Shown: positions 1 through 12,237 of the stretch, in pieces
How the letters are laid out: each line of letters opens with the position of its first letter
How positions within the stretch are numbered: the first letter of the stretch is position 1
The notes under the pieces: generated by a model
Database searches by the model: none
The model's input: the letters and a program-made list of their open reading frames with translations, nothing else
Told to the model about the DNA's origin: nothing
NCBI GenBank assembly: GCA_030549335.1
Contig: CM060197.1
Location: forward strand, 46,961,654 to 47,025,653
DNA: 64,000 nt
Direction of reading: 5' to 3'
DNA from: Pontederia crassipes
Taxonomy: Eukaryota > Streptophyta > Magnoliopsida > Commelinales > Pontederiaceae
Translations under genes and position numbers: made by a program

Positions 1-822
1 GCTGGCTTCTGCTAGCTGTTAGCTGCTCACTGATACTGTTAACTTTCTCAGCAAATGAGGCCTGCGACAAGTTCGCCGCCTTCGGTTTCAGCGCAAACAT
101 GATAACGTACCTGACGCAGCAGCTCCACATGCCCCTAGTCCAGGCATCGAACACCCTCACGAACTTCAACGGCACCTCAAGCCTGACCCCCATCGTTGGC
201 GCCATCATCGCCGACTCCTTCGCCGGCCGCTTCTGGACCATCGCCGTCGCCTCCCTGCTCTACCAGCTCGGCATGCTGAGCCTCACCATCTCCGCTGTCC
301 TCCCGGGACTGCGGCCGCCGCCGTGCAGCACTGCCCGGGGCGCGTGCGAGCGCGCGTCAACGATGCAGTTGCTGGTCCTCTACGGCTCCTTGCTGCTGAC
401 TTCGGTGGGATCCGACCGTGCGTCGCTGCCTTCGGCGCGGACCAGTTCAACTTCCGCGGCTCCAGGACGGCCATCCGGCGGTGGCACTTCTTCAACCTGT
501 ACTTCGTGGTGATGGAGATGGCGCAGCTTCTGGCCTTGACCGTGGTGGTGTACATACAGGACAATGTGGGGTGGGGGTGGGGGCTGGGCATCCCCACCAT
601 CGCCATGTTCTTCTCCGTGGTGGCCTTCGTTGGTGGGTACCCTCTGTACGTCAAGGTGATGCCCGGCGGGAGCCCCATGACCAGACTGGCGCAGGTCGTC
701 GTTGCTGCGTTCAGGAAGAGGGGCGTGGCCGTGCCGGCTGATCCAGGACTCCTGTACGAGGACAAGGAACTGGATGCCGATATCTCTCTTGATGGCAGGC
801 TGCTCCACACCGATCAGCTCCT

Positions 823-1582
823 GTATGTTTCTCTGAAACTTCGACATCTTTTTTGTGTTATGAAAATACGTGTTCATTCTTAAAAAATGAATTTTAGTAA
901 TATATTTGCTATACCTACAAATATATATATATATATATATACATATATATTTGTCTCAATATCAATATTCTTATTTTATGTTTACTTTGTACTTAAAATA
1001 GTTTTTTATTACATTGGCACTGATTGTTAATAAAAAATAATCTTGTTTAAATCCAGATGAAGACTTCTTGTCTGAGTTAGTATCTGATTGGCATATGAGT
1101 TGTTTGACACAATAATAATAAATATAAAGCCTTAATATCGAAATTTATTTCTTAACCCAAGAACTATATTAGTCTAATAAGAGAGTATTTCAGTATTCGG
1201 CGAAGTGATTATCAGTTCGGATGAGATTAGAACTAGTTCTACCTTTGAAACAAAATTATTATGTTTTTTTTTCCTTCCATATGAGTATATTATAGTTTTT
1301 ATTGCAAGATGTCTCATGTTCAATTTTGTTAATAATTGGAAAAGAGAAAACGATGTATGACACATTACATGTACGTTAGAATTTCGTAGTACCTTTAAAA
1401 ATGCTATTAAATAAAAAAATCTGAGTTACTTATAAATAGTATTAACATTTACGTATAGAAGATTTGCATGGAGTCGAACCAATGACATTTGCGCGTACTG
1501 TAAAGCTTATGAAAAGTAGAACATGTTATTAGCTTTTGACCATGGAAGTCTGATTGATATATGGACATGCGCACGTTCAAAG
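823..1582 (+). other. Intron of the NPF gene
   Basis: The donor GTATGT at 823 and acceptor CAAAG at 1578-1582 keep the reading frame (CT + G gives Leu). The intron is AT-rich, unlike the GC-rich exons, and holds a TA repeat near 920-950. No inserted gene is seen in it. Confidence 0.85.
920..950. repeat. TA microsatellite in NPF intron
   Basis: A near-perfect run of alternating A and T, interrupted once by ACAT. A simple sequence repeat. Confidence 0.9.
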
Positions 1583-2543
1583 GTTCTTCGATCGCGCCGC
1601 GATCGCAACAGACGGTGACCTGCTGCCGGACTCCGGCAAGCCCCGGCCATGGAGGCTCTCGACGGTGCACCGGGTGGAGGAGCTCAAGTCCATCATCCGC
1701 ATGCTGCCCGTGTGGTCCGTGGCAATCCTGGCGGTCATGGCGGTCTCCCACAACGGCACCTTCGCCATCCAGCAGGCAAAGACGATGGACCGCCGCCTCT
1801 CCCGCCGCTTCCAGATCCCCTCGGCCTCCATGTCCATCTTCTCGGCTCTCTCCATGCTCCTCTCCCTCGCACTTTACGACCGCATCCTCGTGCCCGCGGC
1901 GCGCCGGTTCACGGGGCGCCCCTCGGGCATCACGTACCTCCAGCGCATAGGCATCGGCCTGGCCATCGGCATCACTGCGAACGCGGCTGCTGCGCTGGTC
2001 GAGACCAGGAGAAAAGGCGTGGCCGCGGCGCACGGTCTCCTGGACGACCCGAAGGCCGTGGTGCCCGTGAGCGTCTTCTGGCTGGTGCCGCAGTACGCCA
2101 TCAGCGGTCTGGCCCAGGCGTTCGCGTCGGTGGGGCACATGGAGTTCCTCTACGACCAGGCGCCGGAGAGCATGCGGAGCACGGCCACGGCGCTGTTCTG
2201 GCTGGCCATATCCATCGGCAGCTACATGGGGACGCTGCTGGTGACCCTGGTGCACGGGTACACGGCCAGAAGGGGATCGGTGGACTGGCTGCAGGACAAC
2301 CTCAACAGGGGCAGATTGGAGTACTACTACTGGCTCGTCGCCGGCGTGCAGGTGCTCAACTTGGGATACTACGTGGCCTGCGCAAAGTTCTACACCTACA
2401 AGCGTCTGGAGGCGGCCGCGCCCGGGGGCTCTTCCATTAAGGACGTAGACGACAAGGAGGACGGAGGTGGAGACATGCAGCTCGTGGAAGTCCACCACGA
2501 GGCCATCAGTGATATTAAAAAAACAAGTTCCGTGCAAAAGTAG

Positions 2544-2549
2544 AATAAA
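2544..2549 (+). promoter_or_regulatory. Candidate polyadenylation signal of NPF gene
   Basis: AATAAA follows the stop codon directly, seven bases ahead of the inserted Copia element. The natural 3' UTR is cut by that element, so this or a signal inside the LTR may be used. The role is inferred from sequence only. Confidence 0.35.
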
Positions 2550-2555
2550 TATTTT

Positions 2556-2887
2556 TGTTAATAATGTCTTGAATCTGAATCAATTGGTCCCCTACATAGT
2601 CCGACGCTTTAGCAGAATTTTTTAAGGGTATTCTGTATGTGATTCGAATTTGATTTATTTCCTTATCACGAGATAGGTGTCCTATTTTCAGGGGATTTAT
2701 TTAGAGTACTAGTCCGTATGTAATTCATATCATCTGTTAAAGGGAGTGCCTATATAAACTCCCTATGGGTCTAGACCGAGATCCATCCTTGTAATCATCG
2801 TTATTTCATTACAAAGAGCCGTCGCCATTTTTCCTCTTCGTGCTTCTCTGTGTTTCGTGCGATCCCTCTTTCCCTCTTTTCGTAACA
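2556..2887 (+). repeat. 5' LTR of Copia-1
   Basis: 332 bp, starting TGTTAATAATG and ending TTCGTAACA, with a TATA-like CCTATATAAACTCC in the middle as expected for an LTR promoter. It pairs with 6862-7195. Confidence 0.93.
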
Positions 2888-5800
2888 AACTGGTGTCAGA
2901 GCCTTAGGGTTTGTCAGCGATTCTCGATCAGTAGGGAGATGACGTCGCACAACATGAGCGTGAAGAAGTTCAACGACAGGAACAGTTTCGGATTGTGACA
3001 GATCAAGATGCGCCGCTCTCAAACGTGTCGAAGAATAAACCAAAGGAGGAAGATTCAAAGGGCAAAGAAAATGAGATCGACCTCGCAACTTTGGCAGCAC
3101 AGGAGGAGAAAGCGCACTCGATGATTCTGTTGTGTCTGGCGGATGGGTGATAATCGAGGTCGCAGATGAAGAAAAAATGGCCGGTCTCTGGTTGAGACTC
3201 GATAGTCTATATATGACGAAGTCTCTCACCAATAAGTTGTTGTTAAAAAAACGTATTCTCTCTCTCCGCATACAGGAAAGTACCCCTCTCAAGGAACATC
3301 TTGATCAGTTAAATTCTTTGTTGATGGAACTCAGAAATATCGATGTTAAGATCGAGGATGAAGATGCTTCCTCCATCATATGAGAACTTCGTTCAGTCTA
3401 TGATTATCGGAAAGAAAACTATAAGTCTGGAAGAAGTAAGATCGAGTCTCCATACTCGTGAACTTCGGCATAAAGCATCTGAAAATTCTGCAGAGACTCA
3501 AGCCGCGAGTTTGATATCGACTGCAGAGAAGGGACAGTTCTCGAATTCGAAGAAATCCAAATCCAAGAAGAAGAAAATCACTGCGAAGGACATCTATAAT
3601 TATTGCAAGGAACTAGGTCATTGGAAGAAAGACTATCCGAAGAAGAAAAAGGCCCCCGTCGCTACGGTGGCACATGAAACAGGGAATTTCGAAGATGATT
3701 TGGTTCTGGCTGCTTCTAATCAAGGATGTCTGGAGGATAGTTGGGTTCTGGATTCAGGGTGTTCCTATCACATGACTCCGAATAAAGATTGGTTCTCATC
3801 TTATCAGAAGACTGATGATGCATCATGGGCAATAACGCGTCATGTCAGATAGTTGGGATCGATTCTGTGCAGATCAGGACTCATGACAATCTTGTGAGGA
3901 TGCTGACAAATGTCCGCAATGTTTCGTAACTGAAAAAGAATTTGATATCACTTGGAGTCCTCGACTCTAAAGGGTGTCAGATCAATGCTGCTGGAGGCAT
4001 CCTCACGGTCATGAAGGGTGATGCTACGATTCTGAAGAGAGTCAGACAGAAGTCCTTGTATGTATTACAAGGCAACACAGTCTCTGTCATTGCTGCAGTG
4101 GATAGTTCATCCGAATCATATAGGTCCAGGCTGTGGCACATGCGGCTTGGGCATATGAGTCAGAACGAAATGAATACCCTCAGCAAACGACGTCTTCTAG
4201 GAGAGAAGAAGATATCTGAAATCAACTTCTACAAGCACTACATATTCGGCAAACAGCGAAGGTCTCAGTTTGGCAAGGCAATGCACAGGACGAAGGCGAC
4301 ACTTGACTACATCCATGCCGATTGTTGGGGTCCCTTTCATGTTTCATCATAGAAGGTGCGAGGTACTTCCTATCTGTGATTGATGACTACTCGAGGATGA
4401 CTTGTGTATTCATGATGAAACACAAGAGTGAGTCCTTCAAGGCCTTCAAGCAGTGGAAGGTTCTGGTGAAAAATCAGACGTCGAAGAAAGTGAAGCGTCT
4501 TCGCACTGACAATGGTTTGGAGTTCTGTTTTGCTGAATTCGACCAGTTCTGCAAAGATGAAGGCATTGCCAGGCATCGCACAGTCAGAGATACTCCACAG
4601 CAGAATGGAGTTGCAGAACGAATGAACATGACACTTCTGGATCGGGCAAGGTGCATGCTCTCTAACGCTGGTCTGAATAGGACATTCTGGGCTGAAGCTG
4701 TTAACACAGCTTGCTACTTGGTGAATCGAAGTCCGACGACTGCGATTGATCTCAAGACTCCAACAGAGGTATGGTCAGGAAATCCTGCTGATTATATTTA
4801 TCTGAAAGTTTTTGGTTGTCCAGTATACTATCACGTCAATGAAGGGAAGTTGGAGTCAAGGGCCAAAGAAGGGGTGTTCATGGGATATGATACAGGAGTG
4901 AAGGGCTACAAAATCTAGTCTCCACAAAAACACAAAGTCATTCACAGCAGAAGCGTGACCTTTGATGAAGCATCAATGCTTTAGTTGAAGGTGGAGGCTA
5001 AAGAGAGTGTCAGTAAACAGGTGGAGGTTGAAATCACTCCAACTGAGGATGATGCTGAAGGATCACATCAAGAAGCAGAACCAGAACCAGAATGTGAAGA
5101 ATCTGATGAGCAACCTGAAGATGAGTTAATTGCTGCTAGACGTCATCGCAGAGAAGTGGGTCCTCCTAAGCGATATGGTTTCGAGGACACGGTTGCTTAT
5201 GCACTACAGGTAACTGAAGAGGTGGAGTCCCTAGAGCCGTCCTCTTATAGGGATGCCATCACATGTGCCGAATCTGGACAGTGGATCGCTGCTATGGGTG
5301 AGGAGATGGAATCTCTTCACAAGAATCAGACGTGGGAGTTGGTCAAGTTGCCTAAAAGCAGGAAGGTTGTTGGCTGTAAATGGATCTTCAAGAAGAAAGC
5401 AGGAATTCCAGGAGTTGAAGGCACGAGATACAAAGCACGGTTGGTTGCTAAAAGTTATAGTCAAAAAGAGAGTGTGGACTACAATGAGATATTCTCACCT
5501 ATTGTCAGACATACTTTTATCAGGGTGCTACTTGCTCTTGTAGCACATCAGAATCTAGAGCTCGAACAACTAGATTTGAAGACTGCTTTCCTCCATGGAG
5601 AACTTGAAGAAGATATTTTTATGAGCCAACCAGAGGGATTCTCCATTCCAAGAAAGGAGAATCAAGTTTGCAGTCTGAAGAAATCTCTGTATGACTTGAA
5701 GCAGTCTCCCAAACAATGGTACAAGAGGTTCGACAGCTTCATGATCAGTAAGGGATTCAGTCGAAGTCCCTATGATTGCTGTGTATATCACAAGAAGGTG

Positions 5801-6861
5801 AATGACAGCTCCACCATCTATCTGTTCTTGTATGTTGATGATATGCTTATTGCTGCCAGAGACATGACAGACATTCAGAATCTGAAGAAGCTCCTCAGTG
5901 CAGAATTCGACATGAAGGATCTTGGTGCAGCACAGAAGATTCTGGGATGAAAATTCTAAGGGATCGCGCACAGGATAAACTCTTCTTATCTCAGAAAAGT
6001 TATATTGAGAAGATTTTATCCAGATTTGGAATGTTTGGAGTGAAGCCTTTGAATACTCCATCAGCTGCAAATGTTCATCTTTCTATTACCTTCGCATCAA
6101 AGTCAGAAGCAGAAAAGGAGTACATGTCTCAGGTTCTATATGCTAGTGCAGTTGGAAGTCTGATGTATGACACGGTTTGCACAAGACCGGACATTGCTCA
6201 TGCAGTCAGTGTTGTCAGCAGATTCATGAGCAATCCAGGAAAGGTGCACTGGCAAGCAGTGAAGCGAATTTTTTGGTATCTGAGAGGAACATCTGATATT
6301 GACCTCATCTACAGAAGTGATAAAGAGTGTTTGGTTGCAGGGTACTCAGATTCAGATTATGCTGAAGATGTTGATGGAAAACGATTTATGACAGGCTATG
6401 TCTTCACTTTGGGCAGTTTAGTTATAAGTTGGAAGGCTACACTTCAGCCATCAATTACATTGTCCACGACAAAGGCTGAATATATGGCACCGACAGAAGC
6501 TGCCAAGGAAGACATCTGGTTAAAAGGCTTAGTTGGAGATCTCGGATTACATCAGGAGCAGACTATAGTGCACTGTGACAGTCTGAGTGCAATATGTTTA
6601 GTCAAGGATCAAGTACATCATGAAAGAACCAAACACATTAATGTCAGATATCACTTCATCTGCACTGAGAAGAGGATCAAGGTGAAGAAGATTGGCACTG
6701 AAAACAATCCAGCTGATATGTTCACCAAATCTGTTCCTTATGGCAAGTTTTAACATTGTTTGGACTTTCTTAACATAAATACTTGGTAATAGCTTCAAGA
6801 TGGGACCGGCGGCGTGGCGTGCTTTTGTGCTCTGAAGATGATTCAAGTCAAGGTGGAGATT

Positions 6862-7195
6862 TGTTAATAATGCCTTGAATCTGAACCCAGTTGGTCCCCC
6901 TACATAGTCAGGCGCTTCAGCAGAATTTTTTAGGGGTATTCTGTATGTGATTCGGATTTGATTTATTTCCTTATCACGAGATAGGTGTCCTATTTTTAGA
7001 TGATTTATTTAGAGTCCCAGTCCGTATGTAATTCCTATCATCTATCAAAGGGAGTGCCTATATAAACTCCTTAGGGGTCTAGACCGAGACCCATCCTTGT
7101 AATCATCGTTATTCTATAACAAAGAGCCGTCGCCGTTTTTCCTCTTCGTGCTCCTCTGTGTTTCGTGCGATCCCTCTCTCCTTCTTTTCGTAACA
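6862..7195 (+). repeat. 3' LTR of Copia-1
   Basis: 334 bp, same ends and the same TATA-like box as 2556-2887, followed at once by the target duplication ATTTT. Confidence 0.93.
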
Positions 7196-8263
7196 ATTTT
7201 AACTCAATTACGTATAATCATGTAATAAATAATTAGATGTTAGGTGTTCTGCATAATATATGTAACGACCCATATTAATTAAAATAAAATAATATTTATT
7301 TTATTATTGGAGTTGAAAAGAAGTAAAGGTATACTTAGAAAAGGATTGGGATCTAATCAGAAATCTCAACAAATTCGTCGAAATCTTCAATTTACAATAA
7401 ATTTTTCGACGGACCATGTCGTTGGAAAATCATTCGTTGAAATTTGAATAAAAATTCAGCACCGCCCGTTCAAGAAGGCGACCGCCACCGCCCTTTTAGA
7501 AAGGTGACGGCACTGGCGGATCCCGGCCGCTGATCCGCCTTTTTAGCAGGACATCACTGAGCATTCAGCAGGTCAGAGCCGGCCGCTGGACAGCCGGATT
7601 CCATGGTGATGGCGGCTCTGCCTTGACAAAGAGAGATAAGGAGCCAGATCTGGCCGGAGAAGAGGAGAGACCTCGCCGGATAACACGAGTTGTACGTCAT
7701 TGCCAGAATGGGTGATGTTGCCGGGACAAGTGAAAGGAAAAAAAAAACATAACTATTTTGGGAAAGTGATATGTCCACATAAGCTTTCGATTTTGGACAA
7801 GTTTCACGTGTGAAATTGTGAATGACATGCTACTTAATTTGTACTAGTATTACATTTTTTATTTAATTCTGATGTAGCCATGAATGTTAGATTTTATGTT
7901 TTCTTAAAATCAGTGATCTAATTAATTGAAGAAGAATTCGAAATCAGCCTTACGGTCGATATTCCAGACGGCGGTCGCCCATCGACACTACTGACGGCGG
8001 ATTTCCATCCGTAATACCGATGACATGGACATCGATTTTTATTAATATTATAAAGTTAGAGAATATTTAAATAATAAATTTGAATATGGAAGGTTGTAAT
8101 CCATCAAAATTTTTTATAATGTTTTTTTAAAAAATATGAATAAATAAAAAATTATTATTTTAAAGATCAAAATTTATCGTGTTATTTTGTTAATTTTCAT
8201 ATTCATAGATAAAAATTATGAAAAAATACTAATGATATTAATTTTTATTAGAAAGATTTTAAA
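7196..8263. other. Intergenic, possible decayed Gypsy LTR piece
   Basis: No gene is seen. From about 7260 the sequence begins TGTAACGACCC, a start common to plant Gypsy (Tekay/Del-type) LTRs. A moderately GC-rich stretch with CGCC/GGCC motifs follows (7450-7760), then AT-rich DNA. The sequence right of the CACTA element (10756-11225) could be its continuation. The assignment rests on that short start motif only. Confidence 0.3.
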
Positions 8264-10755
8264 CAATACAAGAAAACTGTTTAATAGCGACGCGATCTAG
8301 CGATTCAAACACCGCGACGCTAATTCAACGACAATATGTCTTAATAGCGATAGTGCCGAAGACATGACACACCAATTGTCTCTATGTCGCCTCCATTTAG
8401 CATGGCATTTGCATTACCCAAAGTTCGCTAAAAGTGGTGCCTTCCCTGTGCTACGTCAACACTAAAATCACACGTCAAAATAAGGAAATGCGCGGTAGAT
8501 TATAACATTGTATTGACATCGACAAATTGCGGCGCTAAATTTGCGTCACGAAGAGGCGATGCTAATTTGACACTAGTGTGGACGGTGCGACATTGGTGTC
8601 GGCCTTCTGGACGCTATATATTGAGGCCAAAGAGACATTATTTTTTATGTGTCGCTATTGCAACGCTGATGTGGTGCAAACTTATTAATAAATTCATTGA
8701 ATGTACATAAATAGACCTACACACATATATATATTTAAATAGAAATTCATATATATATATATATATATATATATTTAAGTAGGCAATGTTAATTTGTATA
8801 ACTATATATGATTCCTATATAATAGCTTAACAAGTATATATTGATATAGTTAGATATACATATATGTTGATAAACTTATATATACATTTGCTAATATAAA
8901 TATTATATATAAGTATGTGTGTATAAAATAATTCATCTAATCTGAATACCTACACATACATATATATACATGTATTTCAATATATAATTTATAAGAACAT
9001 ATATCATACCATATCTTAATTATCTATGAATTGATCCAATTATTTTAAAATTAAATATCTATAAATTATATTTTATCTCCTTAATTATAAGTTATGAGAA
9101 TTGAATTAAGGGATAATTTTCTCCATAGTTTAATTAGAAAAAAATTAAAGATTAACTGATCAACATCACGGTAGCTTCTAATTAGTGTTGCAATTGTCGA
9201 CTAATTTAATGGACTTATTTTATTGGCATCACATGAGCATCAAATTAGCGTTGCAGTCTTTTAGACACTTCTTTGTATTGAATCTGATTTCCTTTAATTA
9301 TTTTGTCAGTGCCAATGTAACGTCTAATTAACGTCGCATTATTTCTTGACGCTAAAGAATTACTTTAAACCCTAACCCCTCTTTTTTTAATCTTTTACCC
9401 CTCGATTTCACTTGCCTCTCCGCTGTCATCGTCGTTGTCATCTCCTCTACTACTACACCGCACTCCGTTGCCGTCACTCTCGTGTCACCATCTGCTCTCA
9501 CGCGCCTGCTCCGCCAACTCCTTCAGTCCCCAAATTCCATTCCATCCGCTGGCAGGACGCCTCCTTCAATGATGGTATGGAGATGATCCCAGTACTCAAC
9601 CACCAAGTAACATATCTAAAAAATAGCTCATATTTTTAATGTTATATAATGCTTTTTATATGATTTTATATAATTTATCTACTTTGCAGTTGGATGCTGA
9701 TGTTTGGGAGGAGGTGGCTGGCATGACACGCGGAGGATACTTGAGCCTAAGGTCCTTACGAAGAGTAGAGGATATGTAGGCAGCTCATATATTCCTAGTT
9801 CATCCGCCACACTTAAGTTAACGCTAGGTAGCATCAGAGTACTTATTTAGCAGTTGGCTCCGATCTTGCAGGCTACGAGGCCAAAGACTGAGTACGTTAT
9901 CATCAAATGTTAGGAATGACCATCGTGTGTAGGACGATAGGACTTTTGTAACTCTAAACAAAATTTTGTAACTCTAAATCATGATAATACTTTTTCTTTG
10001 TATTATTATTTTTGTGATGACCTGTTAGTTTACTTTAGAACACTGTATCTTAGTTTATATTATTATGAATGTGTTGAATGCATATATACATATGCATTGC
10101 AAATCGTGGGGAAGGGAAGAAATGTGGTAGGTTAGTTGGAAATGTATTTAAGATAGCATCACATTAACGTTTGATTAGCGCCGACGCGTATCATAAGTAG
10201 CGTCTCCATAGCGTCATCTTAGCATCGACAATGAGAGACTTGAGCATCCCATTATGGAATCTTTATAAAGTTTATCACTATTTCATAACTTCGTAAGCTC
10301 TTAAGATTTTTGCATCACATATTTTAGCACCATGTTAGGGTCGCCATCGTTTATCACAACCGTTTAATAGTGTATCATTAGCATCACCTCAACGTCCTTT
10401 TAGTGTCTAAATGTGTTGCATTTGCATCACAAGTTAGCGCCTCTTTTACGTCGCATTAGCATTGCAAAGATAATGGGATTTAGCGCCTCTTTAGAGTCGA
10501 TATTTGTGATGCTACGATTTTTTCACACAACTAGTTATTAGTGGCACCATATCATCCTGGTAGCGCCATAGGTTGACAGTAATAACATCGAGATTTCGTG
10601 GGCGCGACGATGATGCTATTGGCGCTAGATCAGTTGCGTCACAATTGCTGTGGCGCTATGGTGATACCAATGTGTCGCTACACTATTTAACGCTTATTTG
10701 GCGTTGCCTTAGAGGCGCCTTGCTTGTGTTGCTAATAGGCCTATTTCTTGTAGTG
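8264..10755. mobile_element. Non-autonomous CACTA-type DNA transposon (CACTA-1)
   Basis: The left end CAATACAAGAAAAC and the inverse of the right end (CACTACAAGAAATAG) match the CACTA terminal repeat with one change in the first five bases on the left. The 3-bp flanks AAA are the same on both sides (8261-8263 and 10756-10758), as the family makes. Dense subterminal copies of a GCGACGCTA / TAGCGTCGC-like motif fill about 8280-8620 and 9170-9360 on the left and 10150-10740 on the right, on both strands. These are the expected transposase-binding repeats. At 2.5 kb it is too short for the usual transposase gene, and no transposase domain was recognised. A short gene-like tract near 9410-9990 is unidentified. 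Confidence 0.85.
8749..8774. repeat. TA microsatellite
   Basis: Alternating AT run inside the CACTA-1 interior. Confidence 0.85.
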
Positions 10756-11399
10756 AAATATTAAAACTTAAATAATATTTTTTAATAATGATTTTATTAT
10801 AATAAAGTAATAAAAAAGTATGAGAGGTTGTCGCTGGAGAAGAGAGCAATTCTAGGTCGTTGGAGAAGATGATGTCGGTCAATTGCCATCTCAAGGGCAG
10901 CTTGGTCACCGAAGCCGAGGGGTTACCGAAGGGTTAGTATTATGTTATCACGTTTAACATTATGTAAACGAGAATGTTTTCCTTTTCTATATTGATCCTC
11001 AAAGATGCTTGATTTTCTGTGCAGCTCGATTAATGTGTGCGGTGATTATTTGCTCGGATCGCGTAAACACATGAATAGAATTGGGTCTATGTTATCTTTA
11101 TCTTTATGTGGAGTTATATGTGGGCATGTGTATGCATTATGATGTGTACTATGAATATGTACATTGAACTATGTGATCTATTTGGTGTATCGAGCTTATG
11201 CATTTCAAATAGGGTGAATTCCTTAAACTTCTCATGAACTATAATGATTTTCCACATCTAATTCTAATATTTCAACTTTAGTCCATCCGTCTCATTTTGT
11301 CAGCTTTTTCGTTATTTTTTATTTTTTTCTATTTATTTAATTATTAAACTGCCCTCCTCCTCTCTTGTAATGTTTTTTAAAAATAATAAATAATAGAAA
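10756..11399. other. Intergenic sequence, no gene seen
   Basis: Mostly AT-rich. A short stretch (10820-10940) of mixed composition has AGAAGATGATGTCGG-like wording reminiscent of LTR leader sequence. Nothing coding was recognised. Confidence 0.3.
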
Positions 11400-12132
11400 A
11401 ATAAAAATATTAAAAAATTGGGGGCGCTGCCCCCTCCTTCTCTCCTTCCGGCAGCCTCTGCCAATGCCGTAGGGACGGGGCGGTGCCCACTTTGTGTCCC
11501 CAGCAAGGGGGGCGTTGCCCCTCCTCTGCAATCCAGCCAGTGACGTAGAGAGGGGGGCGATGCCCCTTCATTTCGTTTGCCTGGCATCTTGTCTCCATCG
11601 CCATCCTCCTCTCCCCGTCTTCCTTGGAGTGCCCTATCCATCCCGATCGCTCGTCGCATCACCATCCTCACCTCCACATCCGGCCTCCCCATCTCTTGCG
11701 TCATTGCCATTTCCAATGCTTGCGAGCTCGTCGACAATGTACAGTGAACAAAATGAGGGAACGTTCTCTCTCGCCGGCGAGATCACAGAGGGGGGTGATG
11801 CCCCCTCATTTCACTATGCATTGTCGGAGAGATGGCGTATCCTACGAACCCATCGAGCTCTTTGATAGAGGGTGTGAGTCCTCTGCCCCATCTCCATCAT
11901 CCTCCTCTCCTCCACCTTCCTCGATGCACCCTTCTCCGTCCCCGCTCACGCGCCCCATTACCATCCTCGTCTCCACCTCCAACCTCTCTATCTCCCATCG
12001 TCCTCGACATCTGCAACGCTTGCGAGCTCACCAGCAGGAGGGGGGAGAGGGGGGCCTCGCCCCCCATGAGCTCGCCTAGGATTAGGACATGGGGCAGCCG
12101 ACACCGGTTACACTACTAAGGGGAGAGGGGTT
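11400..12132. repeat. GC-rich low-complexity island with repeated G-run/C-run hairpins
   Basis: Repeated short palindrome-like phrases such as GGGGGCGCTGCCCCCT and GGGGCGATGCCCC are separated by tens of bases, followed by C/T-rich stretches. The style matches the interior of the inverted-repeat element at 29693-30701, so this may be a remnant of a related element, although no terminal repeats were found here. The long open frames on both strands here are composition artefacts. The right side is cut by the LTR beginning at 12133. Confidence 0.5.
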
Positions 12133-12237
12133 GATGCAAGAATTGGTAACAAAATATGCTAATAAGTGTACTAGTCGTTCAAGTAATAAAGTGTAATGAG
12201 TAGAGTGTCAAATCAACAAGAAATTAACGTACTTAAC

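Larger units (their letters stand above)
52..2543 (+). pseudogene. NPF (NRT1/PTR family) transporter, NPF3-like, last two exons, one frame break
   Basis: Proton-coupled transporter of the major facilitator superfamily, expected in the plasma membrane. NPF members move nitrate, nitrite, peptides or hormones. Exon A is 52-822 (acceptor AG at 50-51) and exon B is 1583-2543. The GT-AG intron 823-1582 joins ...HTDQL to FFDRAAIATDGD in phase. Earlier exons lie outside the window. The exon opens with NEACDKFAAFGF, the family ExxE[K/R] proton-coupling region with Asp in place of the second Glu. Then come NTLTNFNGTSSLTP, IADSFAGRFWT, VVVYIQDNVGWGWG, WRLSTVHRVEELKSIIRMLP and IQQAKTMDR, all typical of NPF and closest in wording to NPF3.1. 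The C-terminal half has several membrane segments and an acidic tail. Near 404-413 the frame changes between TSVGS and GGIRPC; about 10 bases appear to be missing against the family, within a GGGATCCG-type repeat. It is either a pseudogene or an assembly error. The family is certain; the subfamily is likely. Confidence 0.9.
2556..7195 (+). mobile_element. Ty1/Copia LTR retrotransposon, Tork/Tnt1-like, structurally complete but broken (Copia-1)
   Basis: LTRs at 2556-2887 and 6862-7195 begin TGTTA and end AACA. The 5-bp target duplication ATTTT is seen at 2551-2555 and 7196-7200. A primer site resembling the initiator-Met type (TGGTGTCAGAGC) follows the left LTR, and a purine tract AAGGTGGAGAT precedes the right one. 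Parts in order: gag with a UBN2-type region (about 2941-3400) and a zinc knuckle (about 3600-3640), aspartic protease (about 3745), GAG-pre-integrase, integrase core (about 4310-4760), reverse transcriptase with YVDDM (about 5290-5940), and RNase H (about 6330-6600). The order integrase before reverse transcriptase is diagnostic of Copia. The coding region is broken in roughly five to eight places, so it is a fossil. By-eye LTR divergence of about 7-8% suggests an insertion of a few million years. Confidence 0.93.

Noticed and set aside
1449-2537. Long minus-strand open frame of 362 codons
   Set aside because: It is the antisense shadow of the GC-rich last NPF exon, whose plus-strand reading has clear family motifs.
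11333-12119. Open frames in the 11.3-12.1 kb island
   Set aside because: Low-complexity proline/serine/arginine translations on both strands at once, with no family resemblance and no conserved start context.
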